A stretch of 64,000 nt of DNA from Spinacia oleracea (Eukaryota; Streptophyta; Magnoliopsida; Caryophyllales; Amaranthaceae): positions 138,264,361-138,328,360 of the forward strand of contig NC_079492.1 of assembly GCF_020520425.1 (NCBI RefSeq). Reading direction: 5' to 3'. The position numbers and the translations under genes are program-made. Of the stretch, positions 9,381-20,870 are shown one piece after another; the first letter of the stretch is position 1; each line of letters starts with the position of its first letter. The notes under the pieces were generated by a model. That model was not told the DNA's origin. It was given only the letters and a program-made list of their open reading frames with translations, and made no database searches.

Positions 9381-10885
9381 TTACTTAACTAATTGCATTT
9401 TAGGCAAACCAATCTGAACTAGTTTTGGATCACTGCCGTTAGAAAGGTTAACTTTTTCTGTTTCCTCAATTATGGGCGTCCTGTTTTCATGATTTTCAAT
9501 AGCTTTTAAGATTTTAAGGTCAGTTTCTTGTGAAGCAAAGTTGTTTGGATTAGGAATGTGTTTTGAATTTGGACTTGAAGAGTAGGAGGAAATTGAAGTA
9601 TTATTGAAATTATCAATCATTACATCGACAGCTTTAACTTGAAGTTCAGCCTTTAGAGACTCTTGATTGATGCAAGACTCTAGCCCTAGACTCTTAGACT
9701 CATCACTAGACTCGAAAATTGAAAGACAGACTCTGGACTTGAACATAGACACTAATCATAAAGATAGTTCTCGGGATACTCCCAAACGTCTTCACCATCA
9801 TCATCAACATCAGGAAGGCTACATCCACAAATCTGTAAGATTTGATGCCAGACTTGACTCCAGGTGCTGTAGGGAAATGCAGCGAAGCGGCTCTTGCATG
9901 AAGTATTGAGGCCTAGGAGAAACATTCTCATCATCTTCCCTTCCGGTAGCTTAGGGTGGACTACTCGAGCAGAGGCATTCCACCTGTAGTAGTATTCTTG
10001 GACACATTCATTCCTCTCTTGGCGCAAAGCTGGTTTTTGCTTGATAGAAGTGTCATGGAAGCTAGAACCCTTGAGTGTGAGACAGGCAGGGCCGTCCAAT
10101 AACTCCTCGAACCAAGGTTCTCCAAATAGTAGATCGAAGTCGGCAGGCACGTCGATGACCAGGAATTCAGCATTGTTATAGTAAGTCTTAAAAGAAAAGA
10201 CCAGATCGAGGACCCCCAGGATTTTGTATGCAATGCCCTGGAACTTGATGGTTTGCTTAGTGGTTAGCATTAGATCGTACTCGGAGAAGCCCAAAGCCTT
10301 CAGGATGGCAAGGGGACAAATGTTTTCTTGAATGTCAGTGGTTACCCTGGGTTCGGGGATCACCCAGTTTTGAGCATGTGGAATGAGATGGTAAAAGGTT
10401 GGAACCATCATCTCGAAGCCTGGCTTGTACATTGTAGAGATTAGGTTGCATGGAAAATCCTCCTCTTTATCTTCACAGTCATAGGAGATAGCTTGCACTG
10501 AAGGAGACTGCTTGGCTCCTGGAGGTAAGGGCAAGGTCTTGTTGTCGACCATATTCTAGATTAGATGCTTGAGCTTGAAGCAGCTTTCAATGTCATGTCC
10601 GTTCCCTGGTGAAACTTGCAATATGCCTTAGGGTCCCAGCTTTTGGACCTTTTGTCGACTGGAGGGTCTGGTGTAGGACCGACGGGAGTGATGACTTGCT
10701 TCTCGGCCAATCGATCAAAGGCGTCGCTATAGGACATCCCGAGGTTGGTGAAGACCCTTTGAGGCCTGTTTTGGAAATTGCGCTGATTGTTGTTGTTCTT
10801 GAAGTTGCTTGGCTTTGGACCTTGAGGAGGTTCTAGGGCGTTAACCTCATGGACCTTTCTATCCCCCTATACAATGCAGCTTTTT
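9381..10885 (-). pseudogene. Degenerate Tat/Ogre-like gypsy gag-protease fragment
   Basis: On the minus strand from about 10885: a gag C-terminal part with TNLGMSYSDAFDRLAEK and PVGPTPDPPVDK, then a zinc-knuckle-like YCKFHQG...GHDIESCFKLKHLI broken by a frameshift near 10610 and a stop at about 10559. An open frame at 10552-9752 follows with a protease-like part (ENICPLAILKALG, then LVIDVPADFDLLFGEPWF). The catalytic D-[TS]-G that should precede NICPL is missing. After the protease comes NECVQEYYYRWNASARVVHP, which resembles the retrotrans_gag core that normally lies upstream, so the copy is rearranged. The 9752-9381 frame has no recognised domain. No reverse transcriptase or integrase is present. 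Confidence 0.8.
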
Positions 10886-12028
10886 TTCATGATCTTCATT
10901 GTAGAGTTACATGATTAGTACCACAGACCTGTACAACAAAAAACTAATCGAATTCAGTCTAATTGCAACAAAAACCTAATCGAAATCATCACTATATCAG
11001 GGTGAACAGATCGGGGCAAACTAGCATCAACACTCAACAGATCGGGGTGAATTGATCTCCAACAAGTGAACCGACGACGGGAAGTAGACACGTAAAAAAT
11101 CAATAGAAAGTCGATCGAAATACAAACCACGTGAATTGAAAAACCAAAAACTAACTAAATTAAGAAGCTAGAATAAAGGAGTGACGAAGGAAGTACCACC
11201 GTAATGCCGAGACCACAGCCGGCTCCAAACCAAACCAAATCTCACCTTCGCCACCACCAAGGGCGAGACCAAAAATCTAGTGCAAAGCACCAAATCAATC
11301 CACCACAGTAGCAAGCAGCTATAACCGATGATAACTTCAACCGAGAGAGATCGCCGGAAGAGAGATCGCAGACAAGAATCGGTGTAGCAGCCATTAAATT
11401 AGGGTTTGAGACTCAACCTCGTAATCCACTCATTCTCTCTCCTCTTTTCCTCCCCTCGGGCGCCACCGCTGTTGTCGTTGCTTCTGTTGCTCGTAGAGAC
11501 GACCACAACTTCTTAAGCCACAACCATCGCCGCCTGGCTCCCTCACACCTTCGATCAACGAAAATTGAAACATCAAAAACCTTAAACCATTGAAGAAAAA
11601 TGGAGGAGAAAGGGATGGAAGAGTTACTTCCGTCGTCGTCTTCGTGATCTCCCTCGCCTGCTTCGTCATCTCCGACAACAATTTCGATGAGAGGGGGCGG
11701 CGATTTGAAGGAGAGAGAGAAGAGGGGCAGAGTGGTTGAGGAGAGAGAATTACATTAGGGTTTTGAATGAAAATTAAAAGAAAAATTTGATATATATTTT
11801 CACTAAAAAAAGTTGTTGAGTCATGCTGATATCATCAATTGCGTGGCATATTGGTTGTCATCAAGGCGGTCTTTTTTGTAAGGTCGTCTTTTACAAAAGT
11901 TTGTAATAACACGAATCGGAGTATAATGTAGCGTTTATCAAAATCATCGTCTATTATTTATAAAAGTAAAATAAAACACTAGCTAGAGAACTAAAATCTA
12001 GAAAATAATGAAGCAAATTTATTGCATA
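10886..12028. other. Gene-free stretch between gypsy relic and first RAV gene
   Basis: At 11200-11760 there is a locally GC-richer, CT/GA-rich segment with 'gagagagag' runs and 'ttagggtttgag', resembling the transcribed leader of a captured or TE-borne gene on the minus strand. The longest frame (11681-11430) has no motif. At 11865-11910 a motif 'ggcggtcttttttgtaaggtcgtctttt' looks like a TE terminus. The last 250 bases are the 3' flank of the RAV gene. Confidence 0.4.
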
Positions 12029-13057
12029 CTAAATTTCTTCATCAGAATTAGCAGAACTAATTGAAACACCAAATAACATAATTCTCTTATCTTTCTTTGT
12101 CTCTACCACTGCCTCTTGAACCAATAATGTCCCATCATCAACAATTGAAGTCTGATTGATTGCATTATATTTTACAATATCAATCATCCAAAACTTCTTC
12201 ACATCTTGACCATTGTTTTCTTTCAACTCACACATGTAGAAAGTAACAATATCTTTGGCCTCTAATTCTTTGACCCTTACAAACCTGTTCCATCCGCTAG
12301 TAAACACGAAACTTTGGCTACTCTTCCAATAACAATACCTGAATTTCCAACTCTTCATTTTGTTGTCGTACAAAACTAGTTCCATGTCTCTTCCTTCATG
12401 CTCGTCTTCTTCACATACACCGAATTTTCGACCAATATTAATTTTGACGGGAAAATACTTCAATGCATGTCTCTTTGGAATCACAAGTCTATTGAGCTTT
12501 CCCACGTCACTTGGTGTCAATTCTTTTCTAAAGAGTTCGCGACAAAAATACCCTTTTCGCTCGTTTTGGTTATTACTATAGTTGCTTTGACCGTTGCTCA
12601 CTTGGGAAATGGAATATAAATATTCACTAAACTTAGTTGGGTAAGACCCATCTTTGATCATGTTTAATATTTGGTCAGTAGTGTATTGGGCTTGAAAGTT
12701 GGGCTCATACATATTAATAGTGGTCCATGGGAAGTTTCGATGGGCTTCGTCGAGATTTCTTTGTCGGAACATGATGGAGGCACTGTCATAGGCAGTGGCC
12801 GCATCCGCCTCGGTTTTAAAAGTCCCTAGCCAAATTCTGCTGTGGTTGGCATATATTTGGGCTCCCCAATGGCCGTTTTGTTGATAAACCACTCCTTTAA
12901 ATCTTGATGAACCAGCAATTTGCTTATTGGGCCGTTTGAAACTTTTGGGCCTTTGTGATGAGGAGTTGGAGTTGGAGCTCGTTGAATCCAAGGCCTCTGT
13001 TTCCGTGATAGTGATTAACAATGTACCATCCTCCATTGTAATTAGCTCTTTGTGCAA
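12029..13057 (-). CDS. AP2/B3 (RAV-type) transcription factor, 342 aa, single exon
   Basis: An AP2/ERF domain spans about residues 51-110 (SSRFKGVVYQQNGHWGAQIY, then IWLGTFKTEADAATAYD). A B3 domain spans about 174-295 (ELFRKELTPSDVGKLNRLVI, WKFRYCYWKSSQSFVFTSGW, then KDIVTFYMC). The C-terminus carries a B3-repression-type MLFGV at 327-331. The N-terminus is Ser-rich. This domain order defines RAV proteins, nuclear factors that bind CAACA and CACCTG half-sites; the sequence is closest to the Arabidopsis At1g50680/At1g51120 type as I recall it. No intron is needed, as usual for RAVs. The start is the first ATG; Met8 is an alternative. A close paralogue lies at 30504-31487 and two pseudogene copies lie between them. 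Confidence 0.95.
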   Translation of the reverse strand: MHKELITMEDGTLLITITETEALDSTSSNSNSSSQRPKSFKRPNKQIAGSSRFKGVVYQQNGHWGAQIYANHSRIWLGTFKTEADAATAYDSASIMFRQRNLDEAHRNFPWTTINMYEPNFQAQYTTDQILNMIKDGSYPTKFSEYLYSISQVSNGQSNYSNNQNERKGYFCRELFRKELTPSDVGKLNRLVIPKRHALKYFPVKINIGRKFGVCEEDEHEGRDMELVLYDNKMKSWKFRYCYWKSSQSFVFTSGWNRFVRVKELEAKDIVTFYMCELKENNGQDVKKFWMIDIVKYNAINQTSIVDDGTLLVQEAVVETKKDKRIMLFGVSISSANSDEEI

Positions 13058-13860
13058 ATTAGGTTGAAAAAAAAGCTGAGAAAAATAACAAAAATAAAAT
13101 TAAGGACTATTATTGAATATGTTAACGGCCAAAGGTTTACATTAGAAACACTGAAAAACAAAACAATAGAACTCAAACAACATAGCACTGTATCAAAAAT
13201 AAGATTGGTTTTTTGAGTGTGTAGATGTGAAATACTAGTATAAATCAAATCAAACTATTATACCTCTGGAGACCATGAAAAAATACAAACAACATAGAAC
13301 GTTATTTAATACGGACTTACGGAATACTAGGTTTTGAGTACACCAACTAAGCTTATTCATATCCACAAAAATAAAAATAAGGACTATTATAAGACACCAT
13401 GAGCAAAACAAACTGATAAACATAGTACTGTACAAATAAATATCCGAAAACAAGAATTAGATTTGAAAATTATTACTTTTTGTAGTATGTGTATAATAAT
13501 AATCAAATCTTTTTTTCGCTTCAAACATAAAAATCAAATCTTTTTTGGAACATAAAAATCAAATCTTTGTGACAACAAAGGATCGAAGATGTGCTGACAT
13601 GAATTTCAATAGAGACATAAAAATCAAATCTTTGTGACAACAATGGAAGATGTGCTGACATGAATTTCATTAGAAATTAAGTGGTTACCTGAAGTTTGTG
13701 ATTATTCTGATTGAATACCGGCTAATTAACGTCGTTCTTTGAAAGATGACTGTTAGTTTACGGAGTATTATTGAAGCTAAGGATTAAGGAAGAGATTTAT
13801 GTACGTAGTACTTCCGTATATAAATATGAGTATAAACATTGTATTTTTGGTAAGGAACTT
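13058..13860. other. Upstream region of the first RAV gene with a ~64-bp tandem repeat
   Basis: No gene is visible. A direct repeat lies at about 13549-13675: two copies of a unit containing ACATAAAAATCAAATCTTTG and GATGTGCTGACATGAATTTC, preceded by shorter partial copies from 13505. It lies about 0.5 kb 5' of the RAV start and may affect its promoter. Short open frames here show no motif. Confidence 0.55.
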
Positions 13861-14520
13861 ATTTTAGGAAATTATTTTATTCTGTAAGATGCTAGCTGTT
13901 TTAAACGCACAATAAACTTTTAAACGCGATTTGGCAACCTTATTTAACAAGTAATAAAATCCCTTTAATTGAGCTCACTTTCCTTTCCTTTGCTTCTATT
14001 TAGGTTAGATTTTTTTTGTGCAACCAAAATATATTGTTTTATGTCAAATATATTGTTGTATGATATGTACTTTATAATGTATGTCCAACAATAGGGGACA
14101 CCCTTTATTTTTATTTTTATTTTTATTTTTATTACTATAGAATATAACTAAAAAGTGGTAGACGCGTAAGTAATTCAAAAAAATAGTAGTACAATACAAA
14201 TAGTTGCGTAACAGACCGAACATTAGGTAATCTACTCGGACTTATATAAAACCCGTCAAATACTTGGAGCCCGAAAAAAATAAATTTTGGTGGATAAAGC
14301 TGCCCAGAACCTTAATTTGTATAAGTTTTACTCCACCTTTAATATATTGTCCCTAGCTTTATACTTTTACACTAGTATATTTACAAATTTTAACTTTAAG
14401 TGCAAAGCTAAATTAATTTTGATAAGAATCATACAAAAATACGTTGATTTTTTTATTACTTTTCATGCATCACCCATAATTTCATGTTAGGTATAAAAAT
14501 CAGTTATCATCATATACTAT
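13861..14520. repeat. Left end of the duplicated RAV block (matches 22930-23400)
   Basis: Sequence such as AACAAGTAATAAAATC, TTGAGCTCACTTTCCT, 'gtgcaaccaaaatatattg', AGTAATTCAAAAAAATAGT and 'aataaattttggtgg' recurs in the same order at 22930-23400. This is the 5' flank of the RAV unit, present twice. No gene is seen in it. Confidence 0.8.
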
Positions 14521-14529
14521 GAGAAATGT

Positions 14530-15190
14530 CAATTCTCAACCTGAAACGTTGAACCCGTTGGGTTGGTCCGATCGTTTATAACTCGAACCGTTAATAACTG
14601 CGAGCTGGAACCCAAAACCCAATCCGATCATATTCAACCCATACCGACCAGAAAATATTAACCCGATTAAGATACTAAACCCCATAACAAACCGTTCCGC
14701 AGCAACCGACTCGTTTCAACCCGAACCGAATGGATCCAAAATTCGTTAATGACTCAATATGTTTCAATCGAACTGTTTGAACCCGAGGAAAACTCGTTTA
14801 CAACCCAAACTGTTTTAATTCGTAACCCGCTTAATCCGAATCGTTTAAAACTCGTAACCCGTTTAATTCGAATCCTTTATAACCAATAATCCATAACCCG
14901 TTTAATCCCGCTAACGATCTTAAATTCTTAACACTTTTAAAAGTTAGTTATTTCCTTTGTCCCCTGATTAAGGACTCAATATTATAATTTATAAACGCAT
15001 TGAAAATTGTGATTTTATAATTTGAAACCGAATTCACCTGACCCGAAGTACAATCCTCCACCCATTTCATCCCGCTATTGATTTATCCACATTGTATGAA
15101 TCTAAATCAATCAAAACCTTAACCGATATAAACCTGAACCTGATGTAACCCAGTTGTACCTGTTCAACCCGACCCGTTTCAGATCCGATA
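14530..15190. mobile_element. Non-autonomous hAT-like element with AACCCGAACCG arrays
   Basis: Both halves are made of scattered 'aacccg', 'ccgaaccg' and 'aacccgttt' motifs, with an A+T-rich centre. The ends carry an inverted ACCTGAAACGTTGAACCCG / GAAACGGGTCGGGTTGAACAGG pair. The architecture is that of the element at 344-891. I could not fix the 8-bp duplication, so the boundaries are approximate. Confidence 0.5.
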
Positions 15191-15205
15191 TTAAGTTTAT
15201 TCAAA

Positions 15206-15740
15206 ATATTAGAGCGCCATCTAGGATTACTATTGGTTTCGGCCAATGAAAAATAAGATTTCTAATTTATTTTTGAATTGAAAAAATTGAGTGCCATGTA
15301 GATAATTAATTAGGTACCACGTAGATATTTTAATTAATTAATTATTAATATATACAACTTCATAAAAAATTAAACACTCTAATAATTAAAAAATAAATCT
15401 AAAATAAAATTCATCCAAAATAAAAACACTAATCTAAAAAATATAATTCATCCAAAATTAAACACTAATCTAAAACAAATTCAATCCAAAATCAAACACT
15501 AATCCAATATTAGAGCACCACGTATAAAATCTAATGTTTTCGGCAATTGAAAAATAAAATTTCAAAATTATTTTTGAATAAAAAAAGTCGAGTGCCACGT
15601 AGATAAATAATTAGGTGCCATATATATTGTTTTATTAATTATTTACTAATATTACGCATATACAACTTCATCCGAAGTCAAATTAACACTCTAATAATTA
15701 AAAAATAAATCTAAAATGAAATTTAATCCAAAATAAAAAA
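15206..15740. repeat. Direct duplication of a ~300-bp AT-rich unit
   Basis: 'attagagcgccatctagga' at about 15209 and 'attagagcaccacgtataaa' at about 15508 start two parallel copies. They share 'ttcggcaa', TTATTTTTGAAT, 'gagtgccacgtagata', 'taggtgccat' and TCTAATAATTAAAAAATAAA. Shorter repeats of 'aatccaaaataaaacactaatctaaa' sit between them. Confidence 0.75.
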
Positions 15741-15745
15741 ACTAA

Positions 15746-15919
<174 letters not shown>

Positions 15920-15965
15920 GTTACTGTATGTAGGAGTTTTATTTTAACTTAACAATTTAATAGAA

Positions 15966-15994
15966 TCCGTGAATCGCACGGGCTAAAATCTAGT
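15966..15994 (+). mobile_element. Helitron 3' terminus
   Basis: A hairpin (CCGTG...CACGG around 15967-15981) is followed by an 8-bp AT-rich spacer and CTAGT at 15990-15994, then T. That is the rolling-circle Helitron end. The 5' TC end is not identified; the repeats at 15206-15916 may lie inside it. Confidence 0.7.
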
Positions 15995-16952
15995 TTAAAA
16001 TTATTAGAGAATAAAAGTAATGTAGTCTGCTAATTAAACATTGATGGTTATGTCTTTTTCATATTATAAGTTTTTTATTTTTATTACACCTTTTTTTTGA
16101 AAAAAATATTAGAAAAACTATAAATTCATTCTTTATCATTCTCATCCATCACTTAAGTACCCATACCCACTTAATATCTCTTATCAATTGTGATTCTTTT
16201 TCGTAATTGTATAATAACATTCTTTTTTATTGTGTTCTTGATGATATAATTTTAGTTTTAAAAAAATGATAATATATGACACGTGATAGTAGTTGTCAAA
16301 TGGGTTGATGGTAACCACATATATTTGTAAGGATTATATTTTAATTCTTCAAGTTTGTCGATAATTATTTTGTTATTTTAATATGCCGGTAACAATTTCT
16401 TTTGAATAAGCAAGACTTAGACAACCTTGTTAAATACACTTTCATGTATTAAACCAAAGGTAAATCATCATATGCATATTCGCATTCATATGACACAATT
16501 TTTAAATAAAAGTCGATTGATAGTACATACATACAGTTATGCGTTAGTAAATTTTAGATAACAATTTTAATATCTACTAAAAGATGTAATGTACATAAAG
16601 ATCAATTTTAATATTAGTTATTAGTTAAGTATTCCGTATTAATTATCTAGTATACAATTTTTCATCAATGCAATATCTCTAACCCCTTCTTACCTTGCAT
16701 TGATCCCAAACATTTAGAATTCTTATAGGGGAATGATGTGTATACTTGACTAATTTAAATATCACTCATTGACCCCAAAAATATTACTGTGTAATAAGAA
16801 ATTAAACCACGTATAAGATTAATCCTAAGTCAACGTGTAACTCCTTGTAATTAAATAATCTTAGTTTTGTAGATGTAATGTTTGAGAGGTTATAGAAACT
16901 CAAGCTTAGTTTAACATAAATGTAGAATTTTAGAAGAGAAATAATAATAAAA
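15995..16952. other. AT-rich gene-free stretch
   Basis: No coding sequence, RNA gene or complete element is evident. The sequence is strongly AT-rich with no long open frame. Confidence 0.5.
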
Positions 16953-17636
16953 ACTAGTTATTGTCTCGGACGATGCCCCGATGATTATATTATATGTAAT
17001 TTAGAATAATCTTAATAAATTTGAGTTAAATTAAAAAAAAGTTAAAATAGTTTGATATTTAAATACGTACATGCAACATCAGATAAAATGCATAGTTTAT
17101 TTTTATATTTTATTTTGTAAGGTGATTGAATATAAATTTTGGTTAAATATCTTAGTAAACTAAATTTAAATTTAAAATGGAGTGGTCGTTTTCTATGTTT
17201 AAATTCCAGTTATTTCTTTTTTTTATAGCTTTAAGTAAATTAAAATGAACTGGCTTGCTAAAAAAACATAGTTGTAAATGAACATGTTAAGAAAAAACGT
17301 AAATGTGAATAGAAAAATTGTAAGTATAGTTATCTTGATAAGAAATAATTCAAATACATATTTATGGTAGGTATTAAAGTTTTAATATAAACATAATTTA
17401 TATGTTTTGAATTGCTTAAATATCATATGTTGTGTTATTGGATTAGTGGTTAAAGTTCTAGTTCATAAACATGAGGTCATGGGTTCAAACATTGATGTTT
17501 GCATTTCTCATCTTTTTGTAAGAAAATATTATATGTCAATGTGACTATGACTTGACGTTATGTCATATGCCATTTAATGGGGGTGACATGTGGCGAGAAG
17601 ACATGAAATGCCATTGAGTTTTAATAATAGTATAGA
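16953..17636 (-). mobile_element. Non-autonomous Helitron (684 bp)
   Basis: On the minus strand it starts TCTATACTATTATTAAAACT at 17636 and ends with a GC hairpin (CGGGGCATCGTCCGAG) and ACTAGT, with CTAGT at 16957-16953. The flanking bases are A on the 5' side and T on the 3' side, as expected for insertion between A and T. No RepHel coding region is present. It carries a small tRNA-like insertion at 17431-17523. Confidence 0.85.
17431..17523 (+). mobile_element. Short tRNA-derived SINE-like insertion inside the Helitron
   Basis: An A-box-like TTAGTGGTTAAAG (about 17443) and a B-box-like GGGTTCAAAC (about 17483) lie 40 bp apart. The segment is flanked by near-identical AAATATCATATGT (17418-17430) and AAATATTATATGT (17524-17536), consistent with a 13-bp target duplication. 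It ends in a T-rich stretch rather than polyA. Confidence 0.6.
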
Positions 17637-18107
17637 TTATTATACAGGGACACTTGTCATCCTCGGAATCATGTGCTTTAATAGAGTATATATAGATAGA
17701 TAGTGATATATCTCAAAAATTTAGTAGCATATATCTCAAAAATTTAGTAAAATACTCTATGATATTAAAATTAATGCATTTATTTAGTTAAGTTAATTAT
17801 TGTCTTCAATATTTGTTATACTAAATAAAATAGTATGTACTTGTCATACAATATTATGATAATAATATTCTTTTTATGATAATAAAATCTAGATTTTTAC
17901 CTTAATGAAAAGATTGTTAATACATATCCATATATAGTTAGTTTTTTCTCGGGTTGTGAGCGTAAGAAAAAAATATGGGATATTCGATTCGTTTACAATT
18001 TTTCTTAATTGGCAATCAATTAATACATTAATTCATTAGAATAATAATAATAAAAAAAAAAAAAAAAATACACATCCTCAAAATAAGTGCCTTGTGTTTT
18101 AGTAGAG

Positions 18108-18146
<39 letters not shown>

Positions 18147-19079
18147 CTAGCTAGATAGATAGATAGATAGATAGATAGATATATGTAGTACGCATCAAAC
18201 CCTAGTACCCACAAAATCTTTTATGGAATCAAATGCTTTGGTATGTACGCTAGTAAACGCAACAATACTCTACTAATTTGCAATCTTACATATTTGGAAC
18301 CATAAGATCTTAACATTATATAGCAGATTTTATTAACTATGAATATTCTATAGTAGATTGAATTATGAATATTCTATAGTATATTGAATTATGAATATTT
18401 CACTTCAAATGATCGATTTGGTATGGAATTTATATAGTAAACGCAATACTCTAATAATATTCTATAGTAGATTGTATTGATATAGTAAATGCAATACTAA
18501 ATAATTTGCAATCTTACATATTTAGAACCATAAGATCTTAATATCCTATAGTAGATTATATTGAATTTTATACCAAAAGTAATTGATCCGTGCATTACTT
18601 TTATCAAAAAAAAATATAAAATTGATATGTGCATTTCTTTTAATCTTATTCTATTTTTGGAACCATAAGATCTTAATATTCTATAGTAGATTATATTTAA
18701 TTATCATCTGAATATTCTATATTATATTGCTAACTATATTCTAACGTATCTAATAATGTAAATATAGTAAGAATTTAATATTTTTTTTAAAATTAAATTT
18801 TTGACACAGGGACACTTGTCAGCTCCATACTAAGCATCATGTGTTTTAGTAGAGTATATATATAGATAAATAGTAAACCACGCAGAGAAGAATCGCTTAT
18901 TTTCTTCTAGATCAGCATTACAACACCCTCCTAACAATATCTATGTTGCATGATATGTCGATTCTCATTCTCTGCATCTTTTTTTTGCTTTTAGTGAAAA
19001 ACAAAATGCATGTTTTCTGAAAAAAACAGTTCCTCCATAGGCCTTGATTTTCACCTATGAGCAAAATACTTGCGTTATT
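17637..19079. repeat. Cluster of Helitron-like 5' termini and GATA microsatellite
   Basis: Three minus-strand segments ending near 17705, 18112 and 18865 share 'actctaytaaaacaca' and 'gacaagtgtccctg', typical of one Helitron family's TC-end. A (TAGA)n microsatellite runs 18107-18182. Around 18300-18740 the phrase 'ataagatcttaatattctatagtagatt' repeats about five times. From about 18875 the duplicated RAV block resumes (matches 23420-23630). No gene is seen. Confidence 0.55.
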
Positions 19080-19096
19080 ATCTAAACTAGTCTATG

Positions 19097-19676
19097 AGAA
19101 TTTCAATTTTCACAAAATATCTCTCTCTCGCCGATTTCTATCCCTCTCTCCTTTTCCATGATTTATTTTATTGGTCTTAGTAGACTAGAAATAGTCTAAT
19201 TTCTTCGGAAATTAGACTATTTTTTATCCTATCTTCAATAAATCATCAATTATCTATTGAATTCAATAAATTTTTACCATATGGCTGGAGTTTTTCCTGG
19301 TTAGTTAGTCTCCATGTGGAAGAATTAATTTTGATATGTTTGGTTTGTCGTTCACTTGTGGTGGAATTATGTAGTATTGATCATTTGGTAAAGATTTATG
19401 CAGAATCGCAACAGATATCAATTTCCCGAGTACAGTTAGATGAATGAAATAGAAATCATCTTCGCGTCTACATCAAATCGTTAGACTCTCTTAAAAGTCT
19501 GCATGTTCCAACGTTATATATCGGAGACGTTCTATCGTGCATGATCTATTCAACGACTGTAGTTTTGATGAAGGAAACCTTTATTTGATTAAATTTGTCA
19601 TGTATTTTTAGATCTATATTTTTCTTGTAGATGTCGTATGAATTTTTATTAATAACTTAATTTTTCTTTTAAAAAA
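19097..19676 (+). mobile_element. PolyA retroposon with TTCG-capped hairpin (copy 1)
   Basis: The insertion is flanked by a perfect 17-bp duplication ATCTAAACTAGTCTATG (19080-19096 and 19677-19693) and ends in a short A-run, so it was inserted by target-primed reverse transcription. It starts with a CT-rich leader. At 19190-19203 and 19208-19221 is a perfect 14-bp stem closed by TTCG. A 3' part shared with 62223-62843 follows (GGTAAAGATTTATGC, GATGTCGTATGA). No protein of note and no clear polymerase III boxes. A truncated paralogous copy of its 5' end lies at about 23630-23692 in the duplicated block. Confidence 0.8.
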
Positions 19677-19693
19677 ATCTAAACTAGTCTATG

Positions 19694-20028
19694 CGCGCAT
19701 GCGAAAGTAAATAAATAAAAAAAGTAAAATTTGCTATTATATCCAATAAACATGTGGGGAAATATTGTTCACCAAGTTCCTCTTAATAATAATAAAAAAA
19801 AGTATGATGTTTGCTTAATTTTGTGTGATTGTATTAAGTTATGGAGTAATATTTAGCAATAGTTCTGATTGTAGAATTTATGGTAATTGGAGAATTTTCA
19901 TGGTGTGATTGGAAAGTAAGATTATTTAATTATTCTTGAACATATTTTGTAACAATTGAATTGCAAATTGGCGGGGAATCGGAGATGGTATCAAATGAAA
20001 TGTTGACCTTTTGAATGATTTTGCTTAA
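19694..20028. other. AT-rich gene-free stretch
   Basis: No gene is seen between the retroposon and the fold-back element. This segment is absent from the second copy of the duplicated block. Confidence 0.5.
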
Positions 20029-20036
20029 TTATATAT

Positions 20037-20870
20037 GGGGCTTACTATTAATTTATCGCCCCATTATTTTCCCATATTTTCTATTAGTACCCTTACTCAA
20101 TCTTACTTTCCAATTCTCTCCCACCACCGCCGACCACCACCTCCGGCCACCACCATCACATCATCGGCGACAAAATGGCCGAATCTTCACAAGATGTCTT
20201 TTTTTTTATCCGAATTTTTTTTAGAAACTTATGCAATTGTACCATGGTACAGGCTTATGAATTTTAAGCTTGTACCATGGTGCAGACTTATGAGTTTTTA
20301 GCTTCGACCATGGTATTGACTTATGCAGTTTAAGCTTGTACCATTGAAGGAGCTTAAAATTCATAAGCCCGTATCATGTAATGAGCTAAAAATTCATAAA
20401 TCTCTATTTTTTTGTTCAATTATATTAAATCAAATGCAACAACAAATCAAAACCTTAAATAATATAGACTTATGAATATTTAGTTTGTACCATGTTACAG
20501 GCTTATGAATTTTTAGCTCCTTCCATGGTACAAGCTTAGACTACATGAGTCAATACCATGGTCGAAGCTAAAAACTTATAAGTTTGTACCATGGTACAAG
20601 CTTAAAATTCATAAGTCTGTACCATGGTACAAGCTAAAAATGCATAAGTTTTTTAAAAAAATCCGGACAAAAAAAAAATCTTGTGAAGACTCGCCATTTT
20701 GTCGCCGACGACGTGATAGTAGCAGTGGTGACCGGCGGTGGTGGTTAGATTTGGGGCGGGAAAGTAAATGAGGATGGTAAATGTAGAATAAGGGGGGTAA
20801 ACAAAGGAGGGTATATGGGTAAATGAATGGGGCGGTTTTGAGTAATTTGGGGCAGCTTTTAACACTCCAC
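20037..20870. mobile_element. Fold-back (long-inverted-repeat) element with ACCATGGT-containing repeats
   Basis: The two halves are inverted copies: a GGGGCTTACTATTAATTTAT-type terminus, a CCACCACCGCCGACCACCAC / GGCGACAAAATGGC segment, then several copies of 'cttatgaattttaagcttgtaccatggt' pointing inward. TTATATAT flanks both sides (20029-20036 and 20871-20878; 8 bp, or 9 with one mismatch), suggesting a Mutator-like origin. Open frames here are by-products of the repeat arms. Confidence 0.75.

Noticed and set aside
12360-12619. Plus-strand frames over the RAV gene
   Set aside because: Antisense shadows of the AP2/B3 coding sequence.
18020-18214. 64-aa frame with YLSIYLSIYLS
   Set aside because: Translation of the TAGA microsatellite.
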